Below are positions 18,318 to 25,643 of a stretch of 64,000 nucleotides of DNA, piece after piece. The stretch covers positions 1 to 64,000 of the forward strand of contig NZ_JAVIFX010000033.1 in NCBI RefSeq assembly GCF_031157255.1. The letters are read 5' to 3'. Numbering within the stretch: the first letter of the stretch is position 1; every line of letters starts with the position of its first letter. The notes beneath the pieces are model-generated. The model was not told where the DNA came from, did not search any database, and worked only from the letters and a program-made list of their open reading frames with translations. The DNA comes from Bradyrhizobium sp. LHD-71. GTDB taxonomy: Bacteria > Pseudomonadota > Alphaproteobacteria > Rhizobiales > Xanthobacteraceae. Position numbers and translations under genes: made by a program.

Positions 18318-19679
18318 CTAAGCGAGCCGCCAGACCGCCACCGGCTGGTCATAGCCGCGTACGGCGATTTCGCCGAGCGATACGGCGTTCCCGCTTCCGT
18401 CGCGCGCCGCCGCGTAGACGTTCGAGGACACCAGGAGCTGCGAGCCGTACTCCTTGTTCAGCGCTTCGAGCCGAGCCGCAAAATTTACCGTATCGCCAAT
18501 CACGGTGTACTCCTTGCGCCGAGACGAGCCGACGTTGCCGGCCACGACCTCGCCGATATGAATGCCGATGCCGAGTCTGAGCGGCCAGTCGCTCGCAGCA
18601 TTCTCCCGCTCCATCGCCTGCAGGATCTCCCGCGCCGCGGTGACCGCGCGATTGCCCGCATCCGGATCCTCGAGTGGCGCGCCGAACAGCGCGAGAAAGC
18701 CGTCGCCGAGGAACTTGTTGACGATGCCGCCATTACGATCGATGACATCGACCAGCACTTCGAAGGCGCGGTCGAGACGCTGCACCACCTCCTCCGGCTT
18801 ACGCTGGCGGGCCGCCGCAGTGAAGCTGCGGATATCGACGAACATCACCGCCACGTTGTGTCGGTCAGCCGCATCATCGGATTTCGCGGTCAAAAGCCGC
18901 TCGACGACCTGCGGCGACACGTGCTGGCCGAACAGGTTGGTGACGCGGTCGCGGGCCGTCGCGGCCGCGATGCTGGAGGCGAACTGCCGGCGAAGCTGCG
19001 CCGCGACGGCACCCGCAAGCACACCACCTCCAAGCAGTACGACGCTTCTGGCAACGTGGAAACCAACCTCTGACCACGGATCGTAGGCCGACGCATGGAA
19101 CGCCGGAAAGAACATCGCCATGGCGAACATCTCCGCGGCCGCGACGGCGCCCGTGAAGGTCGAAAGCCAGAAGTCGAGCCGCAGCGTCGAAAGGGTGATG
19201 AACATGAAGTAGAGCATCGGCACGATGAAACCGAGCGCGCGTTCGTCGCCCATATGCATCATCTGTACGCCGAGCACGATGGTCGGCAGGCTGGTTTCGA
19301 CCAACGCGTTCAAATAACGCCGAATGTAGGGAATGTCGTGGCGGTGATCGCGCTCCCACGAGACGACAGCGAGCGCGATCGACTCGACGATGATGAACGG
19401 CACGAAGATCGCGTAGAGATAGAACAGACTGAACTGCTTCTTCCAGACTTGCTCGACGAACTGCGGGTGCAGCCAGGACACGGTCGTCACCACCGCGAGC
19501 CCAATCACCGAAGTGACAATCAGCGCCTTCATGCGCACACGTTCGGTGTTCAGCACCTCGCGCACGAACGCCCGGCTGAACTCCGGTGACACCTCGCCTC
19601 GCCATGCGGCCTGCGGCCGCCACCAGCTTCGCAGCCTGTCCGATGGATGTGCGATCGAGATCAAGTCTCGGGCCCTCAA
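18318..19679 (-). CDS. Membrane adenylate/guanylate cyclase (class III)
   Basis: A 453-residue protein with about six transmembrane helices in residues 50-240 and a C-terminal class III cyclase domain. The catalytic residues look intact: metal Asp in MFVDIRSFT, second Asp and base-binding Lys in VNKFLGDGFLALFG, and the transition-state Asn/Arg in DTVNFAARLE. It should make a cyclic nucleotide, probably cAMP from the Lys and the EYTVIGDT segment. The likely start is the TTG at 19679, overlapping the ABC permease stop by 4 bases, although an ATG at 19532 is possible. The coupling places it last in the TetR-HlyD-ABC operon. Confidence 0.88.
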   Translation of the reverse strand: MRARDLISIAHPSDRLRSWWRPQAAWRGEVSPEFSRAFVREVLNTERVRMKALIVTSVIGLAVVTTVSWLHPQFVEQVWKKQFSLFYLYAIFVPFIIVESIALAVVSWERDHRHDIPYIRRYLNALVETSLPTIVLGVQMMHMGDERALGFIVPMLYFMFITLSTLRLDFWLSTFTGAVAAAEMFAMAMFFPAFHASAYDPWSEVGFHVARSVVLLGGGVLAGAVAAQLRRQFASSIAAATARDRVTNLFGQHVSPQVVERLLTAKSDDAADRHNVAVMFVDIRSFTAAARQRKPEEVVQRLDRAFEVLVDVIDRNGGIVNKFLGDGFLALFGAPLEDPDAGNRAVTAAREILQAMERENAASDWPLRLGIGIHIGEVVAGNVGSSRRKEYTVIGDTVNFAARLEALNKEYGSQLLVSSNVYAAARDGSGNAVSLGEIAVRGYDQPVAVWRLA

Positions 19680-20833
19680 TCAAGGGTGCGGCGGAAACGC
19701 GTCACGGCGATCGTCATGGCGAAGAGGGTCAGCCCCAACAGCATCAGCGAATCGTACCGAAGATTCTCAAGCGTCGCTCCCTTCAGCATGATCGCCCGGA
19801 CGATACGGAGATAATGCGTCAGCGGCAACGCTTCGCCGATCCACTGTGCCCAGCCGGGCATACCGGCGAACGGAAACATGAAGCCGGACAAGAGGATGTT
19901 CGGCAAAAAGAACATCATCGACATCTGCATCGCCTGCAGCTGGTTCTGCGCCAATGTCGAGAATGTGTAGCCGACCGCAAGCATCGAGGTAATGAACAGC
20001 GTCGAGAGCAGGGCCAGCGCCATCAGGCTGCCATAGATCGGCACGCCGAACAGCGACGTCCCGAGCCCGATGATCAGCGCCGCCTGCACGAATCCGATCA
20101 ATACGTAGGGTATGATCTTGCCCATCATCACCTCGACCGGCCTGATCGGCATCGACAGCAGTGCCTCCATGGTGCCGCGTTCGAGTTCGCGCGTCACCGA
20201 GAGCGCGGTGAAAATCAGCATGGTCAAGGTCAGGATCGTGCCGGTCAGACCCGGCACGATGTTCAACTGCGACGCGCCGGCCGGGTTGTAGCGTGCGTGC
20301 GCCCTCACCTCGAACGGCGGCGGCACCACGTCCCCGGCGACACGGTCGTGCATCAGCGCGGTCTCGGTTATCCTGCCCAAGGCCGCCATCGCCGAGCCGG
20401 AGGCGACCGGGTCGGTCGCATCTGCTGCGACCAGCAGGGCCGGATGCTCGCCGCGCCTCACCGCACGTTCGAAACCGCGTGGAATCTCCACCCCGAACAG
20501 CACCGTGCCTGATTGCAGAAGGTTGTCGAACTCCTCGACCGTGCGCACCTGATGTGTGAAACGAAAATAAGCCGTGTTCTGCAGCGCCTTCAGCACCGAG
20601 CGTGCGAGGTCGCTGTCCTCCTGCAGCAGCACCGCGGTCGGCAAATGACGCGGTGTCGTATTGATGGCATATCCGAATAGCAAGAGCTGCATCACCGGGA
20701 TCATCACGATCATCGCAAACGAGACGCGATCGCGCTTGAGCTGGATGAACTCCTTCACCAGCATCGCGAACGTGCGACGCAGCGCACCGAACGGCGGCTC
20801 GCGTCGCTCAGCCATGCGGGGCGTTATGCTCAT
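19676..20833 (-). CDS. ABC-2 type transporter permease
   Basis: A 385-residue inner-membrane permease of the ABC-2 (YbhR/YbhS-like) type. One N-terminal helix (RVSFAMIVMIPVMQLLLFGYAIN) is followed by a large extracytoplasmic domain and five C-terminal helices with the conserved FTALSVTRELERGTMEALLSMPIRPVEVMMGKI stretch. It works with the ATPase whose stop overlaps its ATG by 4 bases, and with the HlyD-type adaptor, as an exporter. Only one permease gene is present, so the pump is presumably a homodimer in the membrane. Confidence 0.92.
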   Translation of the reverse strand: MSITPRMAERREPPFGALRRTFAMLVKEFIQLKRDRVSFAMIVMIPVMQLLLFGYAINTTPRHLPTAVLLQEDSDLARSVLKALQNTAYFRFTHQVRTVEEFDNLLQSGTVLFGVEIPRGFERAVRRGEHPALLVAADATDPVASGSAMAALGRITETALMHDRVAGDVVPPPFEVRAHARYNPAGASQLNIVPGLTGTILTLTMLIFTALSVTRELERGTMEALLSMPIRPVEVMMGKIIPYVLIGFVQAALIIGLGTSLFGVPIYGSLMALALLSTLFITSMLAVGYTFSTLAQNQLQAMQMSMMFFLPNILLSGFMFPFAGMPGWAQWIGEALPLTHYLRIVRAIMLKGATLENLRYDSLMLLGLTLFAMTIAVTRFRRTLD

Positions 20834-21783
20834 CGGAAGTTGTCCTGCGCGCGGTTCATCAGCTCGATGAACACGTCCTCGAGCGACGGCTCGCTGCGCT
20901 CCCAGGTGAGATCGCTGCGCGCGCGATAGTGAGCAATGCTGGCCTCCAGCGCCTGCTCGTCGCGCCCTGACACGTGCAGGCTGTTGCCGAACGGCGCGAC
21001 CATGTCGATGCCGGGCTTGCCGGCGAGCTCCGCCTGCAACCCGTTCAACTGCGCGCCGTTGACCGTGTAGGTGATCAGCGCCGAATGCGCGATCACCTCT
21101 TGCACCGTGCCGTGGGTGAGCAGCTGGCCGTAGGCGATGTAAGCGATTTCATGGCAGCGTTCGGCCTCGTCCATGTAGTGGGTGGACACCAGCACGGTCA
21201 GACCGTCCGCCGCCAGCGCATGAATCTCGTTCCAGAATTCACGGCGCGCCTTCGGATCGACACCCGCGGTCGGCTCGTCCAGCAGCAGCAGTTTCGGGCT
21301 CGGCAACGTACAGGCGCCGAGCGCCAGCCGCTGCTTCCAGCCGCCCGACAGCTCGCCCGCGAGTTGCTCCTCGCGGCCGTTCAGGCCGAGCCGCGTGATC
21401 ATGTCGCGTGCAGCGCGGCGCGGACTTGTAAGCCCGTAAAGCCGGGCCACGAATTCGAGGTTCTCGCGTACCGAAAGGTCCTGATAGAGGCTGAACCTTT
21501 GCGTCATGTAGCCGACATGCCGCCTGATTTTGTCGGCCTCGGTGCGAATGTTGTAGCCGAGGCAGGTGCCTTCGCCACTGTCCGGCGTCAGCAGGCCGCA
21601 CAGCATGCGGATCGTCGTCGTCTTGCCGGAGCCATTCGGGCCGAGGAAGCCATAGATCGCGCCGCGCTTGACCTGCATCGACAGGTCGCTCACGACCTTG
21701 CGGCTGCCGAACGATTTCGAAAGGCCGTGGACATCGATGGCGATGTCGGTGGCAGGGGTTTCGAGAGTCGCAACGCTCTGCAT
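20830..21783 (-). CDS. ABC transporter ATP-binding protein (exporter type)
   Basis: A 317-residue ATPase with Walker A GPNGSGKTTT, Q-loop region MTQRFSLYQDL, signature LSGGWKQRLALG and Walker B LLLLDEPTAGVD. A C-terminal extension of about 90 residues follows, as in DrrA/YbhF-type exporter ATPases. A single nucleotide-binding domain is present, whereas the E. coli YbhF protein carries two in tandem. It starts 11 bases after the adaptor gene and overlaps the permease gene by 4 bases. Confidence 0.95.
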   Translation of the reverse strand: MQSVATLETPATDIAIDVHGLSKSFGSRKVVSDLSMQVKRGAIYGFLGPNGSGKTTTIRMLCGLLTPDSGEGTCLGYNIRTEADKIRRHVGYMTQRFSLYQDLSVRENLEFVARLYGLTSPRRAARDMITRLGLNGREEQLAGELSGGWKQRLALGACTLPSPKLLLLDEPTAGVDPKARREFWNEIHALAADGLTVLVSTHYMDEAERCHEIAYIAYGQLLTHGTVQEVIAHSALITYTVNGAQLNGLQAELAGKPGIDMVAPFGNSLHVSGRDEQALEASIAHYRARSDLTWERSEPSLEDVFIELMNRAQDNFR

Positions 21784-21794
21784 GGCGGGACCTG

Positions 21795-22613
21795 CTATTT
21801 GTCGCTCTCGCGTTTTCGCTTTTCGGTCTCGTCCTTGCCCGTCTCGGACGCGGCAATGGCGGCACCGATCGGAGTGATGCTCACGGGCTGGCCGACCCGC
21901 AGCAGATCAGGCTTGTTCGGACGCGCCTGCACCAGATAGACGAGCTTGTGCCGCTCCTCGAGGCTGTAGATGACAGGCGGTGTGTATTCCGCCGTGGTCG
22001 AAAGGTAATAGATCTTTGCGGTCAGATCGTCCGCGCATCCGTCGCAGGTGACGCGCACGTCCTGGCCGACGGCAACTTTTGCAAGCTCGGTTTCGGAGAC
22101 AAAGAAGCGCACTTTCATGTTGCCGGGTGGCAAAATCGACAGCACCGGACGTTGCTGCTGCACCATCTCCCCTTCGCGAAAGTAGATCTGATGTATGGTG
22201 CCCGCGACCGGCGCGTTGGCGGTGCGGCGCGCCAGCCGCGTCTGCTCGCTGTTCACCCGCGCTTCGGCGATCCGCAAGGCCGAGACGGCCGCATCGTAAT
22301 TGGCCTGCGTTCCGGAGCCGGTCTTGCTCAGCCACTGCGCGCGATCGAACGTCTGCTGCGCGTTGGCACGGGCTGCATACTGCTGATTGAGATCCGCCCG
22401 TTGCAGATCGTCGTCGAGGGCGTAGAGCGGCGCGCCGACCTTGACGATGTCGCCTTCGCGCACCGACAGCCGGGTCACCCGGCCCGCCTCGTCCGGGCTG
22501 ACGAAAATAAGATCGGCCTCGACCCAGCCCTGGTAGCCGGCATTCTTGGGCTCGGCACACGCCGCGACGATCAGGCACAGCGCGGCGGCGGCGATGGATC
22601 TTGCGACATTCAT
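21795..22613 (-). CDS. HlyD-family periplasmic adaptor lipoprotein
   Basis: A 272-residue periplasmic adaptor similar in plan to YbhG. The N-terminus MNVARSIAAAALCLIVAACAE ends in a lipobox (IVAAC), so it is probably lipidated. A lipoyl-like half (GRVTRLSVREGDIVKVGAPLYALD), a coiled-coil hairpin near residues 65-120, and the second half (NAPVAGTIHQIYFREGEMV) follow. Its ATG overlaps the TetR stop (ATGA), indicating coupled translation. Confidence 0.92.
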   Translation of the reverse strand: MNVARSIAAAALCLIVAACAEPKNAGYQGWVEADLIFVSPDEAGRVTRLSVREGDIVKVGAPLYALDDDLQRADLNQQYAARANAQQTFDRAQWLSKTGSGTQANYDAAVSALRIAEARVNSEQTRLARRTANAPVAGTIHQIYFREGEMVQQQRPVLSILPPGNMKVRFFVSETELAKVAVGQDVRVTCDGCADDLTAKIYYLSTTAEYTPPVIYSLEERHKLVYLVQARPNKPDLLRVGQPVSITPIGAAIAASETGKDETEKRKRESDK

Positions 22614-23341
22614 ACCGAACTCCTTCGGCCAAATATCAAATCGGCGTGGAGCTCGAGCATCGCGCTCACGTCCAACGGAGCGAGCTTGCCGAACAAGCCG
22701 TTCCAGATCACCGCGAGCATCGCCGGCGCGACCATGAGATGCGGGTATTTGATGATGTCGGGATTGACGATCTCCCCGCGCGAGATGCCGTATTGAATGA
22801 GCATCTGCATGCCCGCGACCCCGCGGCTGACCACCTCGCGATAATAGAACTCGGCAAGTGTCGGAAAGCGCGCGCCTTCGGCGACCATCAGGCGGATGAT
22901 GTCGCCGCGCCGGGTCTGGTAGATCTCCTTCAGGAACATCTCGATGAACCGCTCGAACAGCATGCGGGCCGACATGCCGGCGGGCGGCGTGCCGAGACGG
23001 CCGACGATCGGGACGATCGCCGTGCGGACCAGCTCCTGAAACAGCGCCTCCTTGTCTGCGAAGTAGAGGTAGATCGTCCCTTTGCCGACGCCCGCGCGGG
23101 CTGCGATGTCGTCGAGCCGTGCCGCCGCAAAGCCATTGGCGGCAAACTCCTCCAGCGCGGCGTCGACGATCGCCTGTCGCCGCTCGGCGGCGCGAATGGC
23201 TCGCTTCGACGGTCTGACCGGCGCGTCCGGCTCGCCCGCCCGAGGCCTGGGGGGTCGTTCACGTCCGGAGCCATCTGACGTCCGCCCAGCGCCTCGGCTA
23301 CCGCCTGTCTTCGATTTCGTTTTGGAGGTCGAGTCTTTCAT
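22610..23341 (-). CDS. TetR/AcrR-family transcriptional regulator
   Basis: A 243-residue repressor, first gene of the exporter operon. A basic, Gly/Arg/Pro-rich N-terminal tail of about 50 residues precedes the TetR helix-turn-helix (RQAIVDAALEEFAANGFAAARLDDIAARAGVGKGTIYLYFADKEALF). The ligand domain fills the rest. The ATG at 23341 lies 10 bases from a perfect palindromic operator, so autoregulation of the whole TetR-HlyD-ABC-cyclase operon is the natural model. The unusually long N-terminal tail may add DNA contacts. Confidence 0.93.
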   Translation of the reverse strand: MKDSTSKTKSKTGGSRGAGRTSDGSGRERPPRPRAGEPDAPVRPSKRAIRAAERRQAIVDAALEEFAANGFAAARLDDIAARAGVGKGTIYLYFADKEALFQELVRTAIVPIVGRLGTPPAGMSARMLFERFIEMFLKEIYQTRRGDIIRLMVAEGARFPTLAEFYYREVVSRGVAGMQMLIQYGISRGEIVNPDIIKYPHLMVAPAMLAVIWNGLFGKLAPLDVSAMLELHADLIFGRRSSV

Positions 23342-23351
23342 TGCGATAATT

Positions 23352-23371
23352 ATGACTGACTGGTCAGTCAT
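23352..23371. promoter_or_regulatory. Perfect TetR-type operator
   Basis: ATGACTGAC, TG, GTCAGTCAT: a perfect inverted repeat with 9-base arms, 10 bases before the tetR start codon. The TGACTGA-N-TCAGTCA type of site is classic for AcrR/TetR regulators and would block transcription of the operon. Confidence 0.88.
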
Positions 23372-23381
23372 TTTCAAGAGC

Positions 23382-23410
23382 AAAAAAGACGAAGGCCACA
23401 TCCGCCTTCG
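23382..23410 (-). terminator. Terminator of the DUF4189 gene
   Basis: On the minus strand a perfect 7-bp stem (CGAAGGC/GCCTTCG, 23390-23410, 7-base loop) is followed by a run of six T. It lies 58 bases after the DUF4189 stop and insulates it from the TetR operator. Confidence 0.75.
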
Positions 23411-23468
23411 GACCAGGTAAACGATCAAATTTGAGAAGAGTTTCCCGCTTTTTTTGCTGCGGCGCGAC

Positions 23469-23987
23469 TTAACCGCGTGCGTCGCAGGCCCAGGCGCGGA
23501 TGACACATTCCTTGCCGCCGAACCTGTAGCAGTTGCGCATCGCGCTGTTCTGGGCCGAGGAGATGCGCGGCTCGACGGCGTAGCCGTGGGCGCCGCACGG
23601 GTTCGCCATGTCGATCGACAATGCCGCACAGGCGCGCCGCATCGAAACGGTCTTGCAGTCGCCCTTGCACTGCTTGCGAGCCGCAACCATCGCCGCATTG
23701 GCGTCGCGGAAATCAAACGCGTGGCCGTACGCCCCGCATTTCCCGACGGCAAGCGCGCCGGCGGCGTGCGCCTCGATAGCACACCCGATCACCAGAACTG
23801 GAAATGCGACAGCCATAACCGTTCGAAGAACGGCGTCGCTTTGCTTGCCCATAGCCGTTCGAAGAACGGCGTCGCTTTGCTTGCCTATAGCCGTTCGAAG
23901 AGCGGCGTCGCTTTGCTTGCCTATGGCTGTCCGAAGAATGGCATCACTTCGCTTGCCTTTGACAAGCCGCGCAAAGAAGCCCGACAC
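23469..23987 (-). CDS. DUF4189-like protein with N-terminal tandem repeat
   Basis: Residues 12-57 consist of four 12-residue repeats (type IGKQSDAVLRTA). A hydrophobic segment at about 58-78 (MAVAFPVLVIGCAIEAHA) follows, then a Cys-rich domain with DUF4189-like features (CGAYGHAFDFRDANAAMVAA and AHGYAVEPRISSAQNSAM). The GTG at 23987 is supported by a GGAGG stretch 8 bases upstream, so the repeat is probably translated. Internal ATGs at 23852 and 23816 would give a plain secreted protein but lack ribosome sites. The domain is presumably exported. It lies 81 bases downstream of hicB. Function unknown. Confidence 0.65.
   Translation of the reverse strand: MSGFFARLVKGKRSDAILRTAIGKQSDAALRTAIGKQSDAVLRTAMGKQSDAVLRTVMAVAFPVLVIGCAIEAHAAGALAVGKCGAYGHAFDFRDANAAMVAARKQCKGDCKTVSMRRACAALSIDMANPCGAHGYAVEPRISSAQNSAMRNCYRFGGKECVIRAWACDARG
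23815..23958. repeat. Four tandem copies of a 36-bp repeat
   Basis: A 36-base unit containing GTTCGAAGAACGGCGTCGCT begins again at 23857, 23893 and, diverged, at 23929, relative to the first at 23821. The period is exactly 36 bases, so the reading frame of the overlapping DUF4189 gene is kept. The first three copies are nearly identical, implying recent expansion. Confidence 0.92.
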
Positions 23988-24068
23988 GAGCGCCCCCTCC
24001 CCCGAGTTGACGACGCGAAGCTAAGCGACAGCCGTTGCTGATTGGTGAACGACGAAGATCGCAACCTG

Positions 24069-24572
24069 TCACGGCGAGGACTTTTTCTTCGACGATCTTC
24101 CGGTTCGCAATCCGCCCCTCTTGTGCACCTTCGAACGGGGCTCGACCGACGTCGCGTGACTCCCACCAGGACCCAGAAGTCCGTTCAATGCGTTGGTGGC
24201 AGCGAGCCCGAAAAAGCTCGACCGGCTCATGCCGAGCTCCGCGGCACGCCGGTCGACCCGGCCGATCAGGCTCTTGGGAAGAAAGACGTTCACCCGCTCC
24301 GACTGGTCCGGCGGATCCACGCCCACGATAAAATAAGCAAGAAACTTGCAGCCCTTCGGGAGCACGACCTGCTCGATCGGCGTCGCCGCTGGAAGCGGCC
24401 TGTCATGCTCGACCAGCACGTCAACCGCTTGCGCCAGCGCGTTCTCTGCCTTCTCGATCGTTTCGTCCTGCGACTTTCCACCGGCAACACATCCGGGAAA
24501 ATCGGGAAACCATGCACCGAACGTTCCCTTCGGACCGCGTTCGAGAACCGCGGGATAAAGCCTTTTCTTCAT
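24069..24572 (-). CDS. hicB: HicB-family antitoxin/repressor without HicA
   Basis: A 167-residue protein. Residues 1-65 form a HicB-type partial RNase H-like domain (FGAWFPDFPGCVAGGKSQDETIEKAENAL). Residues 92-125 look like a ribbon-helix-helix DNA-binding unit (VNVFLPKSLIGRVDRRAAELGMSRSSFF). A basic tail (KVHKRGGLRTGRSSKKK) ends it. HicB normally neutralises the mRNA interferase HicA encoded next to it, but neither side has room for a hicA gene: the divergent methyltransferase starts 92 bases away and the DUF4189 gene lies 81 bases downstream. It is therefore probably a stand-alone repressor. Confidence 0.88.
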   Translation of the reverse strand: MKKRLYPAVLERGPKGTFGAWFPDFPGCVAGGKSQDETIEKAENALAQAVDVLVEHDRPLPAATPIEQVVLPKGCKFLAYFIVGVDPPDQSERVNVFLPKSLIGRVDRRAAELGMSRSSFFGLAATNALNGLLGPGGSHATSVEPRSKVHKRGGLRTGRSSKKKSSP

Positions 24573-24590
24573 TTGGCCTCTTCACCTAGG

Positions 24591-24626
24591 TGTGCTATTT
24601 CACACACCAATGTGTTAAATGACACA
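24591..24626. promoter_or_regulatory. Two tandem TGTG-N8-CACA operators
   Basis: TGTGCTATTTCACACA at 24591-24606 and TGTGTTAAATGACACA at 24611-24626 are similar imperfect palindromes 20 bases apart, so they lie on the same face of the helix. They sit between hicB and the divergent methyltransferase gene and are the natural sites for HicB. A further palindrome, CACCTAGGTG, lies at 24583-24592. Confidence 0.72.
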
Positions 24627-24664
24627 CCTATTATCATCCGCCCGCATACAGCGAAAGGCAACCG

Positions 24665-25537
24665 ATGGATCGGCAGGGCGAACTCAGCATCATCCGGGCG
24701 GCCTACGCCAAGCAGATTCTGGCCGCGGCGCGGGTCGACGACGACCGCCTCGGCGCAGCGTTCAGCGCAATACGTCGGGAGGATTTTCTCGGGCCCGGTC
24801 CGTGGCCCGTCCTTCGCTGGTTCAGGGATTACGCGCTTACGCCCGATACCGACCCCGTTTATTTGTACACCGATGATGTCGTCGGCATTCTCCCCGAGCG
24901 ACACATCAACAATGGACAGCCGTCGTTGCATGCGCACCTCATGCATCGTGCGTCACCGGCCACAGGCGAGCGCGTCGTGCATGTCGGGACCGGCACCGGC
25001 TATTACACCGCGATCCTTGCTCACCTCGCCGGGCCGTCAGGCCGGGTCACCGGCATTGAACATGATCCCGAACTTGCCGTACGTGCGAAAGTCAATCTCG
25101 CGCCCTGGCCGCACGTTGAAATCATCGAGGGCGACGGCGCCCAGGTTTCGTTCGGAGAAGCCGACGTCATTTACGTCAATGCGGGCTGCACGCGACCAGC
25201 CCAAAGCTGGCTCGATCGGCTGGCCGATGGCGGGCGTCTGATCCTGCCGATGACGTCAGATCAGGGCTTTGGCGCGAGGCGGTCGCCGGAACAGATCGCA
25301 AGTGCCGGGGCAGTTTTTCGCATCGAGCGTCGCGGGCACGACTATTTCGCAAGGTGGATTTCAGGGGTTGCGATTTTTCCCTGCGCCGGAAGCCGCGATG
25401 AGGTGTCCGAACGCGCGCTGGCCGAAGCCTTCGCGAAGCAGGGCTGGCAACAGGTCACACGCCTCTACCGCGATCAGCAGATTCCCGAAGACCGTTGCTG
25501 GCTTCGTGGATCGGGCTGGTGTCTCGCCTACAGCTAG
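24665..25537 (+). CDS. PCMT-like methyltransferase (protein-L-isoaspartate O-methyltransferase family)
   Basis: A 290-residue SAM-dependent methyltransferase. The SAM motif VVHVGTGTGYYTAILAHLAG near residues 106-125, an acidic residue ending strand 2 (VTGIEHDPELA) and the later DVIYVNAGCTRPAQSWLDRLADGGRLILPM match the isoaspartate methyltransferase family, which repairs aged proteins. At 290 residues it is longer than the usual 210-230, with an N-terminal region of about 80 residues containing the FSAIRREDFLGPGPW segment. A specialised substrate is therefore possible. It is divergent from hicB and shares its operator region. Confidence 0.8.
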   Translation: MDRQGELSIIRAAYAKQILAAARVDDDRLGAAFSAIRREDFLGPGPWPVLRWFRDYALTPDTDPVYLYTDDVVGILPERHINNGQPSLHAHLMHRASPATGERVVHVGTGTGYYTAILAHLAGPSGRVTGIEHDPELAVRAKVNLAPWPHVEIIEGDGAQVSFGEADVIYVNAGCTRPAQSWLDRLADGGRLILPMTSDQGFGARRSPEQIASAGAVFRIERRGHDYFARWISGVAIFPCAGSRDEVSERALAEAFAKQGWQQVTRLYRDQQIPEDRCWLRGSGWCLAYS

Positions 25538-25540
25538 CCT

Positions 25541-25621
25541 GTAGCCCGCATGAGCGAAGCGATATGCGGGGTTCTTGTCACAAAGTCTGTCCCCGCATGT
25601 CGCTACGCTCATGCGGGCTAC
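25541..25621. repeat. REP-like palindrome (GTAGCCCGCATGAGCG)
   Basis: GTAGCCCGCATGAGCG at 25541-25556 and its exact reverse complement at 25606-25621 enclose a second complementary pair (GCGGGG/CCCCGC). It fills the gap between the convergent methyltransferase and molybdenum-cofactor genes. Confidence 0.85.
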
Positions 25622-25643
25622 GATCACCAGGACACCGAAAGGA

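Noticed and set aside
23815..23958. The 36-bp repeats as a CRISPR array
   Set aside because: The copies are directly adjacent, with no spacers, and no cas genes are nearby; they keep the reading frame of the DUF4189 gene.
24573..24664. A hidden hicA toxin gene next to hicB
   Set aside because: Only 92 bases upstream and 81 downstream are free, too short for a HicA protein of about 60 residues.
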